A program made the position numbers and the translations under genes. A DNA stretch of 64,000 nt, from positions 434,001 through 498,000 of the forward strand of contig JAKZHN010000025.1 in the NCBI GenBank assembly GCA_037179335.1, read 5' to 3'. Shown one piece after another: positions 54,401-64,000 of the stretch (positions are counted from its first letter, which is position 1; each line of letters begins with the position of its first letter). A model generated the notes under the pieces. That model saw nothing but the letters and a program-made list of their open reading frames with translations. It did no database searches and was not told the origin of the DNA. The DNA is from Cyclaneusma minus. Its lineage: Eukaryota; Ascomycota; Leotiomycetes; Marthamycetales; Marthamycetaceae.

Positions 54401-57400
54401 AAGGCGGTAGAAATGGCTGTGGGATGGACAACTGAGGATCCAAAGCTGAGAGCAGTTTAGCGATTGCTGCAATATGGGAGTTCAGGGAAGGTCAGGGACT
54501 TACAACTGTCAAATTCCACCGAGCTAGCTAAGGAGTTTTCGACCCCGTAGTAAGCAATCCAATCATCCCAGTGTAACCATCTGCTCATCTGTACTAGAAT
54601 GGCCAAGAAACTTGATGCACTTGTAGCTTGGAAGTCATTACTTGTGACATCAAGCTTGCACTCCTCTCGTAGCAAATGCAGTGCCAAAATTATATCAGCG
54701 AGTGCCTGTTTGCGGACTTCAGTCTTCCTGGTAGCGGCCGTGGGGAGATATCCATTGCTTCCATTCGCTGCATCGCCATATGCAGACTGGAGGAAAGCTT
54801 GTGTGAGCTTCACATGGCGAGATATGAATCCATGCTTCTCGGCCACCTCTCCAGATAGCAAAGTCATGCCAGTGACGGGGTTGGAAGGCTTTAATTCTAT
54901 CTCGTCGTTCTCGGTAATCCACTTCCATCCTCGATTCTGCATCCACGGCGGCATCATGCTTCCATCCAAGGCCTCATGGCTGAGCATGGAATTCCAGTTT
55001 TCCGTATTAAGCATCGAGCCACTACTGGCCCTACCGAAGCTTCTGCGTGGTTTGTGACGGAGCGGAGAAATTGGGGGCTGGACAAAATTCGAGTTATCGT
55101 CAGACCCAACGACAAGAGCAAAAAGGGTGATGGTTAGAGCGGTCCACTCCCTGTCGACACCGGATATATCCTCGTAAGCAAGCCATTGCATAACATTCCA
55201 CCATCCAACCAAAATGCCTTCTCCGCCCCTGGGACCGGCTAAAGCTGTCCTGCAGACATTGATGATTCGGTTGACATTAGGGTCGCGAGGTTGAAGATGT
55301 AGCTGTAATTGATGGAGCCGACCTTCGACGTCTAGCAAGTCGAAAATACCGTGTGCTACTGAATGGAGAAGGCCACTTAACGGAGTTGGTCCTTCGCTCA
55401 GAACCCTCTTCAGACCTGCTTCACGCTTTCGCCGTGGTGTTCCATTGTCACCAAGGCTTCGCACATTGCTGATGTTGAGCTTCGGGGGAACTAAGACCTT
55501 GACTAGATCACTCCAAGGGCTTTGAAGGCTAAGTTCGCCAACACCGTCATCAGTCTCTGTCAGCACCAGAATTCGCGAATGGTCGCCGTCTGAAACCCTA
55601 CAGGCATCCAAAACACCTGCTGCTCTTGTGACGCTGTTCCATGTAATCGTCAGACCCTTCCGACTGTATTGTTTGCTTTTCCCCTTGATCTGAAGTGCTT
55701 TGTGGCGAATTTGCCGCTCGACGCCTAATGTGACCACCAGCAGTTTTCTCTCGGCGGGATCGAGAATACAGACCACGATATTTGCTTTGTTTTCATCGAC
55801 AGATGCAGCAGGCGGAGAAGTGACCGTGAATACCTTGCATTGGCTCTGAGCTGGCTTGTCTTGAGTTGAGTATCTGACATTGGAGTATTGTGCCGAAACA
55901 TCATTTATCTTGGTCAAGGTCACCTCCTTTTGCAAATGTTCGAATTCGTTATCATCAAGGCCCAAGTTGTGGAACCCCTCAAAATCCCCTCCAGCTCTCA
56001 AATCTTCAAGTAGATCATCCACAGGAGCCTCAAGTAGACTGCTGATGCTTTGGTTCAAAGCAGATGTGTATGCTTGAGACTGTGTGTGACCCCCGAAGCT
56101 AGTACGACCATGTTGACCGGCGATGGAGTCTCCGCGTCGAATTCCATGAGGCTGACCGCCACCTAGTTCAGAGAAGCCAAGCCTGTCATTTGAGGAGGCA
56201 AGGTCTGAACGAGCAAGCATGGAGCTCACTCTGCGAGACTGCCTTCGTGGTAGCGCTTCCTTATCAAAATCAGGATCCAATGCTGCGGCCATATCAAGCT
56301 CGGCATTGCTGGCATGCGTGTCCCGACGCCTGGTTTTCGGATTTGCCAATCCAGGCATTCCGAAGCTGTCCCGTGGATCGCGAGGGTATTGTCCACTGGT
56401 GATGGGAGTCGAAGTGCCGGTCCCTGGACCAGGGGCATATGAGCTCCGACGCCTCGTGCTTGACCCACTAGTAGCACGGCGTTTTGCTGCTGCTAAAGGC
56501 TCATGGTGGAGATACGAGAAAGACCAGAAACTAAACATCCCACTTTCACGATTCCAAGTAATGGCGAGCATGGGCGGTTCGTCCCCTTCCATCTCGAGAC
56601 ACTTGAGTTCTGAGAGCGTGGAGACGTATACTATCTCTTCGGCAGGATCGAGGGTGTTGGACTTTCCAGCGCCTCTCTTCATATTACTTCTGGGAGAGTC
56701 CGAGGGCCGTGTGACAATCAAGCCTATGTCGGCTAGGGGGTCCGTCAAGGAGAATAGCCGAGGCCAGTTGGAGTCGTTGTTTGATGTTGGGGGCTCCCAC
56801 ATATTCCCCAGTAGCAAGGTAGAAGGAAATGGCAGTTGCTTTGGTGCACCTAGAGAGGCCACTGAGAAAGTGGACTGCTGTGAGCCTACAGATGACCAAG
56901 GTTGGGGCTGAGACGAAACAAAAGAAGTCGGGGGTACTCGAGGAAATTTGAGCGAAGCGGCAGCAATTGGCTTTCGAATCTTCCTCTGGAGGATGAGTCC
57001 ATTGGGAGCCGGTATGGCGCATTCGACCTCGAATGGCAGATGTATGACATGGCTTGTACCGGCAAGAAAGTAGACGTGAGCTTGGGTCTTCAGTATGACA
57101 ACAAGCGCTTTTGATCTTTGCTTCCCCTTCAGGCCAGAATTTGTGTTCGATTTCGAGGCCGGTTCGTTTCCGGCAGTCTTGGGGGATTTCGGACGATTAT
57201 CGTCGGTGAGGAAGTAGGTGATGAGAGCTTGCGCAACGGGCTCTTTCTCAACCTCAAATCTGTAACTGGTACGGACTATGCCCCCGCGAGACCAGACGAC
57301 GCAGCAGTCGGTCGATAAGATCTCGTCAAACTCGTCACCGTCGGCGTCATCGTCGGGAATGATCTGCCAGGTGTAGGCATTTCTGGGCGGATCTGGAGGC

Positions 57401-57471
57401 AATAGGCCCTGCTCGACGAGGTAGCTCAGAGCGGCCGGCTGATGGAGGCCAAGGGAGGAGACGGCGGCCAT
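51487..57471 (-). CDS. APC1: Anaphase-promoting complex subunit 1 (APC1/BimE)
   Basis: Three exons, 54504-57471, 53985-54445 and 51487-53934 (introns 58 and 50 nt), give 1,958 residues, the expected size. The N-terminus MAAVSSLGLHQPAALSYLVEQGLLP leads into the WD40-like beta-propeller region (TDCCVVWSRGGIVRTSYRF). A long Ser-rich insertion follows, with phospho-type motifs such as RRRSSYAPG. The C-terminal half has proteasome/cyclosome repeats (GLLLGLAASFLGTMDS, TGIMGIGLLYANTQHRRMSE, GYRLAAGFALGFINLGKG). APC1 is the largest scaffold of the APC/C ubiquitin ligase that triggers anaphase; the Aspergillus orthologue is bimE. Confidence 0.95.
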
Positions 57472-58472
57472 TGTGAAGGACGGTGATCGGTGTCGATCTG
57501 GCCATGGACGGCTACCTGGAAGTCCGGGATAGGCGCAAAGAACGGATCATGGCATTATTCGCATCGACCATGTCCTTCACTCGATGTTCCTGTTCAATGT
57601 TGACGCGGAGGAGTCGCGACTTGACTTTCGGCAAGGCTGATATTCAGCCTCGAGTGCCAAGCCGATCGTCAATTATTAGTCAGCGAGATATGTTCTGAGT
57701 CCGCGAACTTCAATCTTAAGTTCTTCCTCTCCTCTCTTCGATCTTTCTCGCAGTTTAATGGCTTTTGTGCGATACCTCTTCTACCGCCTCGCGATTTCTA
57801 CTCTCAACTTGGAGGCCTTCTCGCGAATTCCCACGACGTCGGGAGAAATCTGGCTAGGAGGCCGTTGCAATGAGTATTGTTTCACCAAACGCCGCCGTTA
57901 TTGTTGGCTTGTGTCTCAAGAAGAAACCAACAGTACCTCACATACCGCCTCATCTGGGCCTTTTGAGTGGGTGCTGTCAATCCGTACGGACGCGAAATGA
58001 AGTCGGTTTCCCCCACCTTCGCACCGAGGTTCCTATTCATGGCATCTGCGATATCATTCTGGTTCGAGAAACATGATCTGTTTCAACATCAAGCCTCTAT
58101 TTATCATCCGATTCGCAATACTCCTTCCCCTCTGGTTTCCCCTCTGGGCTTGGCCGGCTTGTCACAGATGGTTTACTTGACCTGATACGTCGAGGAGCTA
58201 GGCAGGGTCAGGACTGATACTGTATATACCCGCTTCCTACCGCGCGTGTTGGACTGTTAGTCTGTTGCTTCATTTCTCGATCTTGTTGACTCATTCCTCG
58301 GTGTAACCATGTTACATATGAAGGGTTTCCCGTCACTTTCACTTTCAACTGTTCCTGTTATACCTATACGTTCTTAGCCAAAGCCGTCAGCTCTTTCACA
58401 TTCAGACCGCGACGCTGTAGTGCCTCTTCCGCAAAAAAAAAACACCGGTGTCATATGATCAATAGCTTCGCA
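57472..58472. promoter_or_regulatory. Divergent intergenic region, APC1 / AN1-APH gene
   Basis: 1 kb between opposed starts. It includes a T-rich/pyrimidine tract near 57720-57750 and a run of A just before the downstream gene. No gene or RNA identified. Confidence 0.4.
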
Positions 58473-59939
58473 ATGCCACTCTGGTTTTGTGACGTAGAAG
58501 CTTGTGGGAACCCAGCCGCGCAATATATAGGGAATTGCGATACCTGCGACAAACATGTGTGCGGTACACACCTTCGAGAGGGCCATGGTTGCCCAGACGA
58601 AGATACGGTGTGTCCCCGATCTTTAAAAACACAATATACGCACTGCTGACAACAATCACAGAACCGACAGGAATGGGGGGCTCAATGGACTGCCACGGAG
58701 TGTCGTCAGCTGGAGGATCTGTCCTGCCGAATAGATGCCCACCAGCTATGCTCTCGCGCTTCACTTCTCCGGGGAGGCATCCCTTGTTCCACCAATGTGA
58801 CCAGAGCGAAGCTCTCGACTATGATGGGCGGCTTTCACTGCCATGCGGAAATCATCTTCGACGACGACGTCAGATGGCTGGCCCGTTTCAAATTGAGGAA
58901 TACCAAAACGCCACCACCAAGGGTCTCTGACTTCCTCCTTCATAGCGAGGCTGCCACTCTACTCTACCTTCGGCAGCACACCCGCGTTCCTGTACCTAAG
59001 GTCTTCGACTGGGCACTTTCGTCCGATTCGGGAAACCGAGTTGGCCTTGGCTATATCTTGATGGAGAAGATGGAAGGGGAACCTTTGAACTGGGGAGCGT
59101 CGACACCCACGCAGGGACAGAAAGAAAAGGTGATGCAGCAGCTGGCTGACATCTTTCTCGAGATCGAGAAGAATCCATTCAAATCCATGGGTTGCCTCAA
59201 CGTTTCGACGGAGGACACTACCAAGTTTGACATCTTTGCTTCTCCATACCATGCAACTTCCAACACGGAAAGGGGCATGCTTGAGCCGTACCATTCTTTG
59301 CTTGAGCGTTGGACGGCTTTAGTTGAGAAGGACCTTTCGATGATAGCTAGCGGCGAACTTGAGGGCCGCAATCCAGTCGACACCTATCTCCTTCATCGGC
59401 TTCTTCTCGATTTGGGTCGCGATCTTTGGAAAGACGTTTCATCTGAGGGTCAATTCTTCCTCAAGCATACCGATGACAAGGGCGATCATATCCTCGTAAA
59501 CGATCAATACGACATCGTCGGAGTCATCGACTGGGACGGGGCAGAGACGTGCTCGAAAGCGGAGGCTTTTGCCACACCATGTATGATGTGGCCGATCGAC
59601 AAATGGTACGATGGCTCAAACGAGCTGGCCCCAGAAGAAATTCGACTGGCAGACATCTATAGAGAACGGGGCCGAGATGATCTCGCCCAGCTTGTTCTCA
59701 AGGGCAGGGCTATTCAACGACTCTTTTGGGGCCTGGGTCCAGGCAACGCCCTGGAGGACGAAGCGACATTCCAGGCTCTCTTTGCAGGTCTTGAGAGTGC
59801 TTTCTATCCAGAACCGAAAGGCTGGGTGCAATGGAAGAGCGAGGCGCTTTGGAAGTGGAAGTCTGATGAAATCCTCCAGAAACTGCTACGAGAAGAAGAG
59901 GACAGGAGGCGACGTGGTGTTAAGGTACTCAAGAGGTAG
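58473..59939 (+). CDS. AN1-like zinc finger fused to an APH-family kinase domain
   Basis: Exons 58473-58607 and 58662-59939 (intron 54 nt) give 470 residues; an in-frame ATG at 58455 would add six. Residues 5-40 carry C-x4-C-x10-C-x2-C-x4-C-x2-H-x4-H-x-C, an AN1-type zinc-finger pattern. A linker with CRIDAHQLCSRASLLR follows. From about residue 95 there is an aminoglycoside-phosphotransferase/choline-kinase fold: HAEIIFDDDVRWLARFKL, RVPVPKVFDWALSSD, GYILMEKMEGEPL, catalytic loop KHTDDKGDHILV and VIDWDGAE. The catalytic Asp and the DWD acid are present, but the usual metal-binding Asn five residues after the Asp is His. The fungal subfamily is abundant; substrate and even activity are unknown. 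Confidence 0.88.
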
Positions 59940-60155
59940 TTTGTTAGAGCCTACTGATCCTTGTCCGCTGAAACCTCAAACTGTGCTGCAAATGCATTTG
60001 AACGCAAACAATGCACATCTACCCTTTGTCCCCAAGCAACGAATTTTATTCCAGTCCACTAAGGTAATTTCCTAATGAACTTGCCGATGGCCATTCCGCC
60101 AACCGCACCCAAGTCAAACCCCAGTTACTTGCACTCCATCAGAAGGGAAAAATGT

Positions 60156-61187
60156 TTATGGTAGACCGAGAAATTGCAAAGCATATTGTTCCCTCTCCAC
60201 CTGACGCCGCCCGCTTCGCGCGGCAAGCAGGACACGCAGAGTTGCGGCGTTACCAATTGCAGGACGCTTGTTCGGAAGGGTTGACGAAAAGCCAAACAGC
60301 TGACGCTTGGCTGGCACGGAGGAAGATAGTTGGAAGGCTCCTAGCGACCTCCTCGCAAACGGTGCAGGGCCATCTGGTAAGCGGTCGGAAGGGAGTTGTC
60401 GGGATACCGGGTCAGAAGTCCTGCCAGTCTTTGAAGCGTCAGAACAGCTCTCCATTCTCTCCAAGGCCTTGATGAGTGTTTCGGCTTTGGACTCGACCGA
60501 TTTGGTGAGACCTTCCAACTTGCCGGCACAGCTCTCCGCCCTCTCTAAAGCCCTGGTGAGCGTTTCCGTTTTAGACTCGATGGATGTGGCGAAATCTCCC
60601 AACTTGTTGGCATAGCCTTCCATTTTCTCGGTGGCTTCGTTGAACTTTTGTGCCTTTGCATCGAGCGGGCCGGCGGAATTTTGTAGAGCTGATTCAAAAC
60701 CGGAGATTTGCTGCTCCACCGAGGTAATTTTCTCCGTTATAGTGGCTGTGGAAGAAGACATGGTATTCTGGAAAGTGGTCGTATGAGATTCGAGCTTCTT
60801 TGAAAGAGAGTCGAACATGGCCATGGACGTCGACCCGGCCGTCTCGTTGAGCTTTTGTTCAAATCGAAGCGCCATCTTTCCTTCCAGAGCCTCAGCCATC
60901 TTGTCGAGCTTCTGTTGAAACTGATCCGCCATCTTTTCCTGCAAAGCGTCTCCCATATCCTCAAGCATTGGCTGAAAATGTGCTGATATGGCTTTCGTCA
61001 ACGTGTTGACCGTTTGCTCCCTCTTTCCAACATCCCTGGGCTCGAATTTTGCTTTGAGGATTTCGTATTGCGCTCGCTGCTCCTCTTCAATGCCTCGTTC
61101 CTTACTTTCGCGCATGAATTCGAAGGCCATGGTTATCGCCTTGCTCAAACCAGGCGTCGGCCCGCTTGCGCTGTGTGCTTGTGGCAT
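60156..61187 (-). CDS. Coiled-coil protein with internal repeats, function unknown
   Basis: A single exon of 343 residues starting MPQAHSASG; two codons further upstream the frame begins only at TTG. The core (about residues 60-255) is a long amphipathic, Ala/Glu/Lys-rich coiled coil. Two related copies of about 33 residues are visible (KLGDFATSIESKTETLTRAL and KLEGLTKSVESKAETLIKAL, each followed by ER-x-ESC), and an earlier pair around MADQFQQKLDKMAEALEGKM. The C-terminus is basic and disordered. No signal peptide or membrane segment was found. The repeats argue that the frame is genuinely translated; no homologue comes to mind. Confidence 0.6.
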   Translation of the reverse strand: MPQAHSASGPTPGLSKAITMAFEFMRESKERGIEEEQRAQYEILKAKFEPRDVGKREQTVNTLTKAISAHFQPMLEDMGDALQEKMADQFQQKLDKMAEALEGKMALRFEQKLNETAGSTSMAMFDSLSKKLESHTTTFQNTMSSSTATITEKITSVEQQISGFESALQNSAGPLDAKAQKFNEATEKMEGYANKLGDFATSIESKTETLTRALERAESCAGKLEGLTKSVESKAETLIKALERMESCSDASKTGRTSDPVSRQLPSDRLPDGPAPFARRSLGAFQLSSSVPAKRQLFGFSSTLPNKRPAIGNAATLRVLLAARSGRRQVEREQYALQFLGLP

Positions 61188-63056
61188 TGGCAATGGCTGC
61201 GAATTGGGGCGAGGTTGGCGGTAGAGCGCTGACTTGAGAGGCGCAGGTGTCGTGAAGGTGAGGTGAGCTTCAACTCTGCTGAAGGAGGTTCGTGAATGGG
61301 GATTGAGGGCGAGGCGAGGTTTGCACTGCGCCCTGAGCAGTGTTTGTGTGCAAGTTTGTGGGAGCTAGCGAGAGCTGAGTTGGGGACGAGCAAAAAGATA
61401 TCTGATGTATTTGCGTGCGGCACGTGATGACAAAGACCTTGCATCTGGCAAACTCCAAGCTGGAGAGCAAAAGCCTCGCTCTTCAATTTCACGCGAACTT
61501 CATTGACTTCTCTCTGTTCGGGATTCTGTCCGACCTCTAGGTTCACACTCTTGACTCTCCACCCTGCTCGACACGGTCAGGTAGCTGGTGATATCTACAC
61601 TCTCGACCTCGAAGTCATGGAGAATGCTCAGAGCTATTCGGCACGTCTGAGTCCTAAAGCGAAGCCTACCAGGAATGGGGAGCAAGAAAGGACGCTGTCG
61701 GAGAGAAGGAATGGGCGCGATGCAGTGACGTGAAACAGGTCGGGATACAATTACCGCCTGGGATCAGCGGCAGGTGTTAGGTACATTCCCCTCATTTGAG
61801 ATGGTCTCAAGAACTCCAGGTATTTCAAATCATCTGGGATATTCCAGGCCTACTTTAATTTTCATCGATGGGTCTCATGTCAAAGTGCCAATCTCACAGC
61901 ATTTTCCCCTCTCGGTGAGAACGCACAAGGCCCCCTGACCTCACATCGAAAAGTCCACAATCCTCGTCGACAAGGCCAACCACGTGCCCAGTCACGGCAG
62001 TGCCGCTCATTCGGAATGGATCAAAGAAATGATCCGAGACATAAAAATAGCAAAATAACTATCCCCGGTGTTTTTAGATAGGAGAGAAAGCTTGATACTT
62101 GAGCTAATAAAGCTCAAAAGTACTTATCTCTTTTTCAAAACTTATGCTATGACTGCACTCCGAATCGAACCAGAGCTGCTTCCCAAAAAAAAAGTTGCCC
62201 ACGCTCGTGCCATAGTCTAACTTGGTCTCCGGAGTGGTATGCCCAGCGAATGCAAGGTTCCGATTTGACGTACCCATTAGAGCCATGGGAGCAGTTTGTG
62301 AGCTGATGAATGATGACTTGACTTTTGTCAATTTGAAATATATGCCTACTTTCGTTCCATGTCTTGGATTTTCTACATTCCTCCTCTACCTGTTTTGCGC
62401 GTGTACACCACTGCCATCCTCTCCCTTACTCACATATCGGTACGATTGACATGGCGTCGTTTGTGGAGGAAGTTCTCGAGTTGGAAAGAAGAGGAGGCCT
62501 TGGACTGTGACTGTCGAGTCTCAGCTCTGCCACCATGAGGCTGCTACCACCCGTGAATCGAGCTGAATGCCCTTTTTGTCCTAAGGGCGCGACCCAATCC
62601 CCGGAGTATGGCGTACATTATTACCGTTGAGCCGCCGAAGCAGCCCAGTGGTATTGATCTCCGCTGCTGTTTATAATTTAAATACCACACTTTCTCTAAG
62701 GGGTTTCTGCTGGCCGGAGGAGTCGGGAATACTGACGCTTGAATGTCCCAAATGAGAAAGTCACATAACTTTGCCTCTCCTCGCTCCGCTCTCTGCACCT
62801 CACGCTACTCGGAGTTTCTTGCAAAAGCTTTACAGGGCAAGCAGAATATCTCAAGGGGTCAAAACCAAGCAAAATCCATGAATATTCCGCTAGCTCTAGT
62901 ATCAGCGCAGAGTCAGACCTCACAAAACCAACCACCCCCTTTCCCCTTTCCCACCCCCCCATTTCGCAGCCCCCGCAGACCGCAGGCCGCAACTTCATCC
63001 CATCCACCAACGCTTAAAAGCTCACTGCACCCTCTCAGCTCCCCAATCTCCCAACT
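61188..63056. other. 1.9-kb intergenic region with no supported gene
   Basis: CACGTG occurs at 61421 and 61980. Open frames on both strands are short and overlapping. A GGTTCGATTC string near 62160 on the minus strand is an isolated B-box-like match without tRNA context. Nothing else is seen. Confidence 0.4.
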
Positions 63057-63996
63057 CTAAAACATGCCTCTCACACCCCAACCCCCAACAACAACGCACA
63101 AACCCAGCCAAGAAAAGCCCTCCAAACCCCTCCTTGCCAAAGCACCAGACGTCACCGTCGTCGTGGCAGATGGCACACTACCCGACCATGGATTCATGCC
63201 GCCTGAAAAATTAGACACCACCGCATCTGCGTTTCCTACTGTGTGACTGGCATTCGTCGCACTTGTTACCGATGTCACAAAGCCTGAGCTTGCTGTAGTC
63301 AAGCTTCTCTGAGTAGAATTCGTAGCCGCCTCAGTCTGCTTCACGCTCTCGCTCTCACCGTCTCTTGAGATAGCGGAACTGCCGACGAAGCTGGAGTTGC
63401 TGGAGTTGCTGGAGCACAAATCGACAGCTTCGTGTTGGCCGTAGCCCTCATTGGAAGATAGACTGATGCTGATGGGACAGCGAGGTTTTGTGCTTGTAGT
63501 GATGGTTTGCAGCGTGGCTGGAACAGAGCGCGTACAGGAGATGCTGGATTCGTCGAGGGTGTGGGTGGATGAAAGGGAGGTGGGTATGATTGTGAGGGGC
63601 AGAGGGAGCACGGTTATTGTGCTGGTGAGTGTAGTGGTGCTAGTCTCCGCATCGGATCTCTTTGCTTGTAAAAAGGCGCTGGAGAGCTGGGACGGGGAGA
63701 AAGGGGAGTATGATGACGGAGCGGTGGAGTTGGTGGTGTTAAAAGCGCAGTGGTGGCAAAAGGGCGAAATTGTTGGGGATGGGGCTTTTGTACGGATTAG
63801 CATTTCACGAAGGTCAAAGGCTTGTGCTATTCCTAAGAGGAAGCCATGACATTGACAGATACCGAAAGGGGCAGGTAATGTTTGGCGATGGTGTTGACTG
63901 GATGCTGGACTTACCGACATATCGCATCTTGATCGACGATGCGTTGCTGCTGCTTGCAGAAGACTGAACCTTGACTATCTCCGGCTCCTCGCTCAT
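63057..63996 (-). CDS. Ser/Thr-rich putative cell-surface protein
   Basis: Exons 63915-63996 and 63057-63832, joined by an 82-nt intron with a strong GTAAGT donor, a CTTAG acceptor and matching phase, give 285 residues. The sequence starts MSEEPEIVKVQSSASS. The middle is Ser/Thr/Asn-rich with many potential O- and N-glycosylation sites (NTTNSTAP, NSSNSSFVG, NATN-type sites). The C-terminus has a hydrophobic stretch, FSWLGLCVVVGGWGV, as in GPI-anchor signals. No N-terminal signal peptide is visible in this model, so the true start may lie beyond base 64000 or in a different first exon. Treat the product as tentative. Confidence 0.45.
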
Positions 63997-64000
63997 TGGA

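Noticed and set aside
62150..62190. GGTTCGATTC on the minus strand as a possible tRNA B box.
   Set aside because: No A box at the right distance and no foldable acceptor or D stem.

Overview
The window is nuclear DNA of a filamentous ascomycete (Pezizomycotina). The evidence is short introns (about 47-240 nt, mostly 50-60) with GTAAGT/GTATGT donors and YAG acceptors, genes on both strands at roughly one per 2-4 kb, and fungal forms of core eukaryotic genes: CWH43, MSH2, APC1/BimE, CCT6, a GH47 alpha-mannosidase and a prenylcysteine oxidase. I could not place it to class or genus. Exon boundaries were set by hand from reading frame, phase and splice consensus. Starts were moved to real ATGs where an open frame only began at TTG or GTG.

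Layout. 1-6.7 kb: CWH43 (minus, runs off the left edge), divergent from a large putative mitochondrial PPR-like gene. 6.7-17.6 kb: a gene-free block of about 10.7 kb made of regularly spaced TATA-box units (see below). 17.7-21.7 kb: a HAD-type dehalogenase, an HNH nuclease-domain protein and an F-box/2EXR-like protein. 22.3-29.4 kb: a 1,480-residue protein of unknown function with an N-terminal Cys/His cluster, divergent from an O-methyltransferase that carries a frameshift. 30.8-36.4 kb: MSH2 and a monocarboxylate-type MFS transporter. 38.3-50.3 kb: GH47 mannosidase, CCT6, prenylcysteine oxidase and a multi-pass membrane protein. 51.0-57.5 kb: a tRNA-like pol III locus and APC1. 58.4-64 kb: an AN1-like zinc finger/APH-kinase fusion, a coiled-coil orphan and a Ser/Thr-rich putative surface protein.

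The most unusual region is 7.0-17.5 kb. It has no convincing coding capacity. From 7.47 to 12.48 kb, TATAAATA-type boxes on the minus strand recur every 270-350 bp. Between consecutive boxes lies an element of two or three YTGTYR-like hexamers spaced exactly 19 nt apart in most units. From about 12.5 kb the same kind of unit is arranged head-to-head and tail-to-tail. Pairs of divergent TATA boxes 144-183 bp apart, often with a CACGTG E-box between them, alternate with windows of 426-461 bp bounded by convergent TATA boxes. This looks like a cluster of about 30 small, independently promoted transcription units, or an array of convergent promoters able to make double-stranded RNA. What they transcribe cannot be told from sequence alone.

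The housekeeping genes share no pathway with each other or with the array. Several pairs (CWH43/PPR-like, unknown/OMT, CCT6/PCYOX, APC1/AN1-APH) are divergent and probably share promoter regions.
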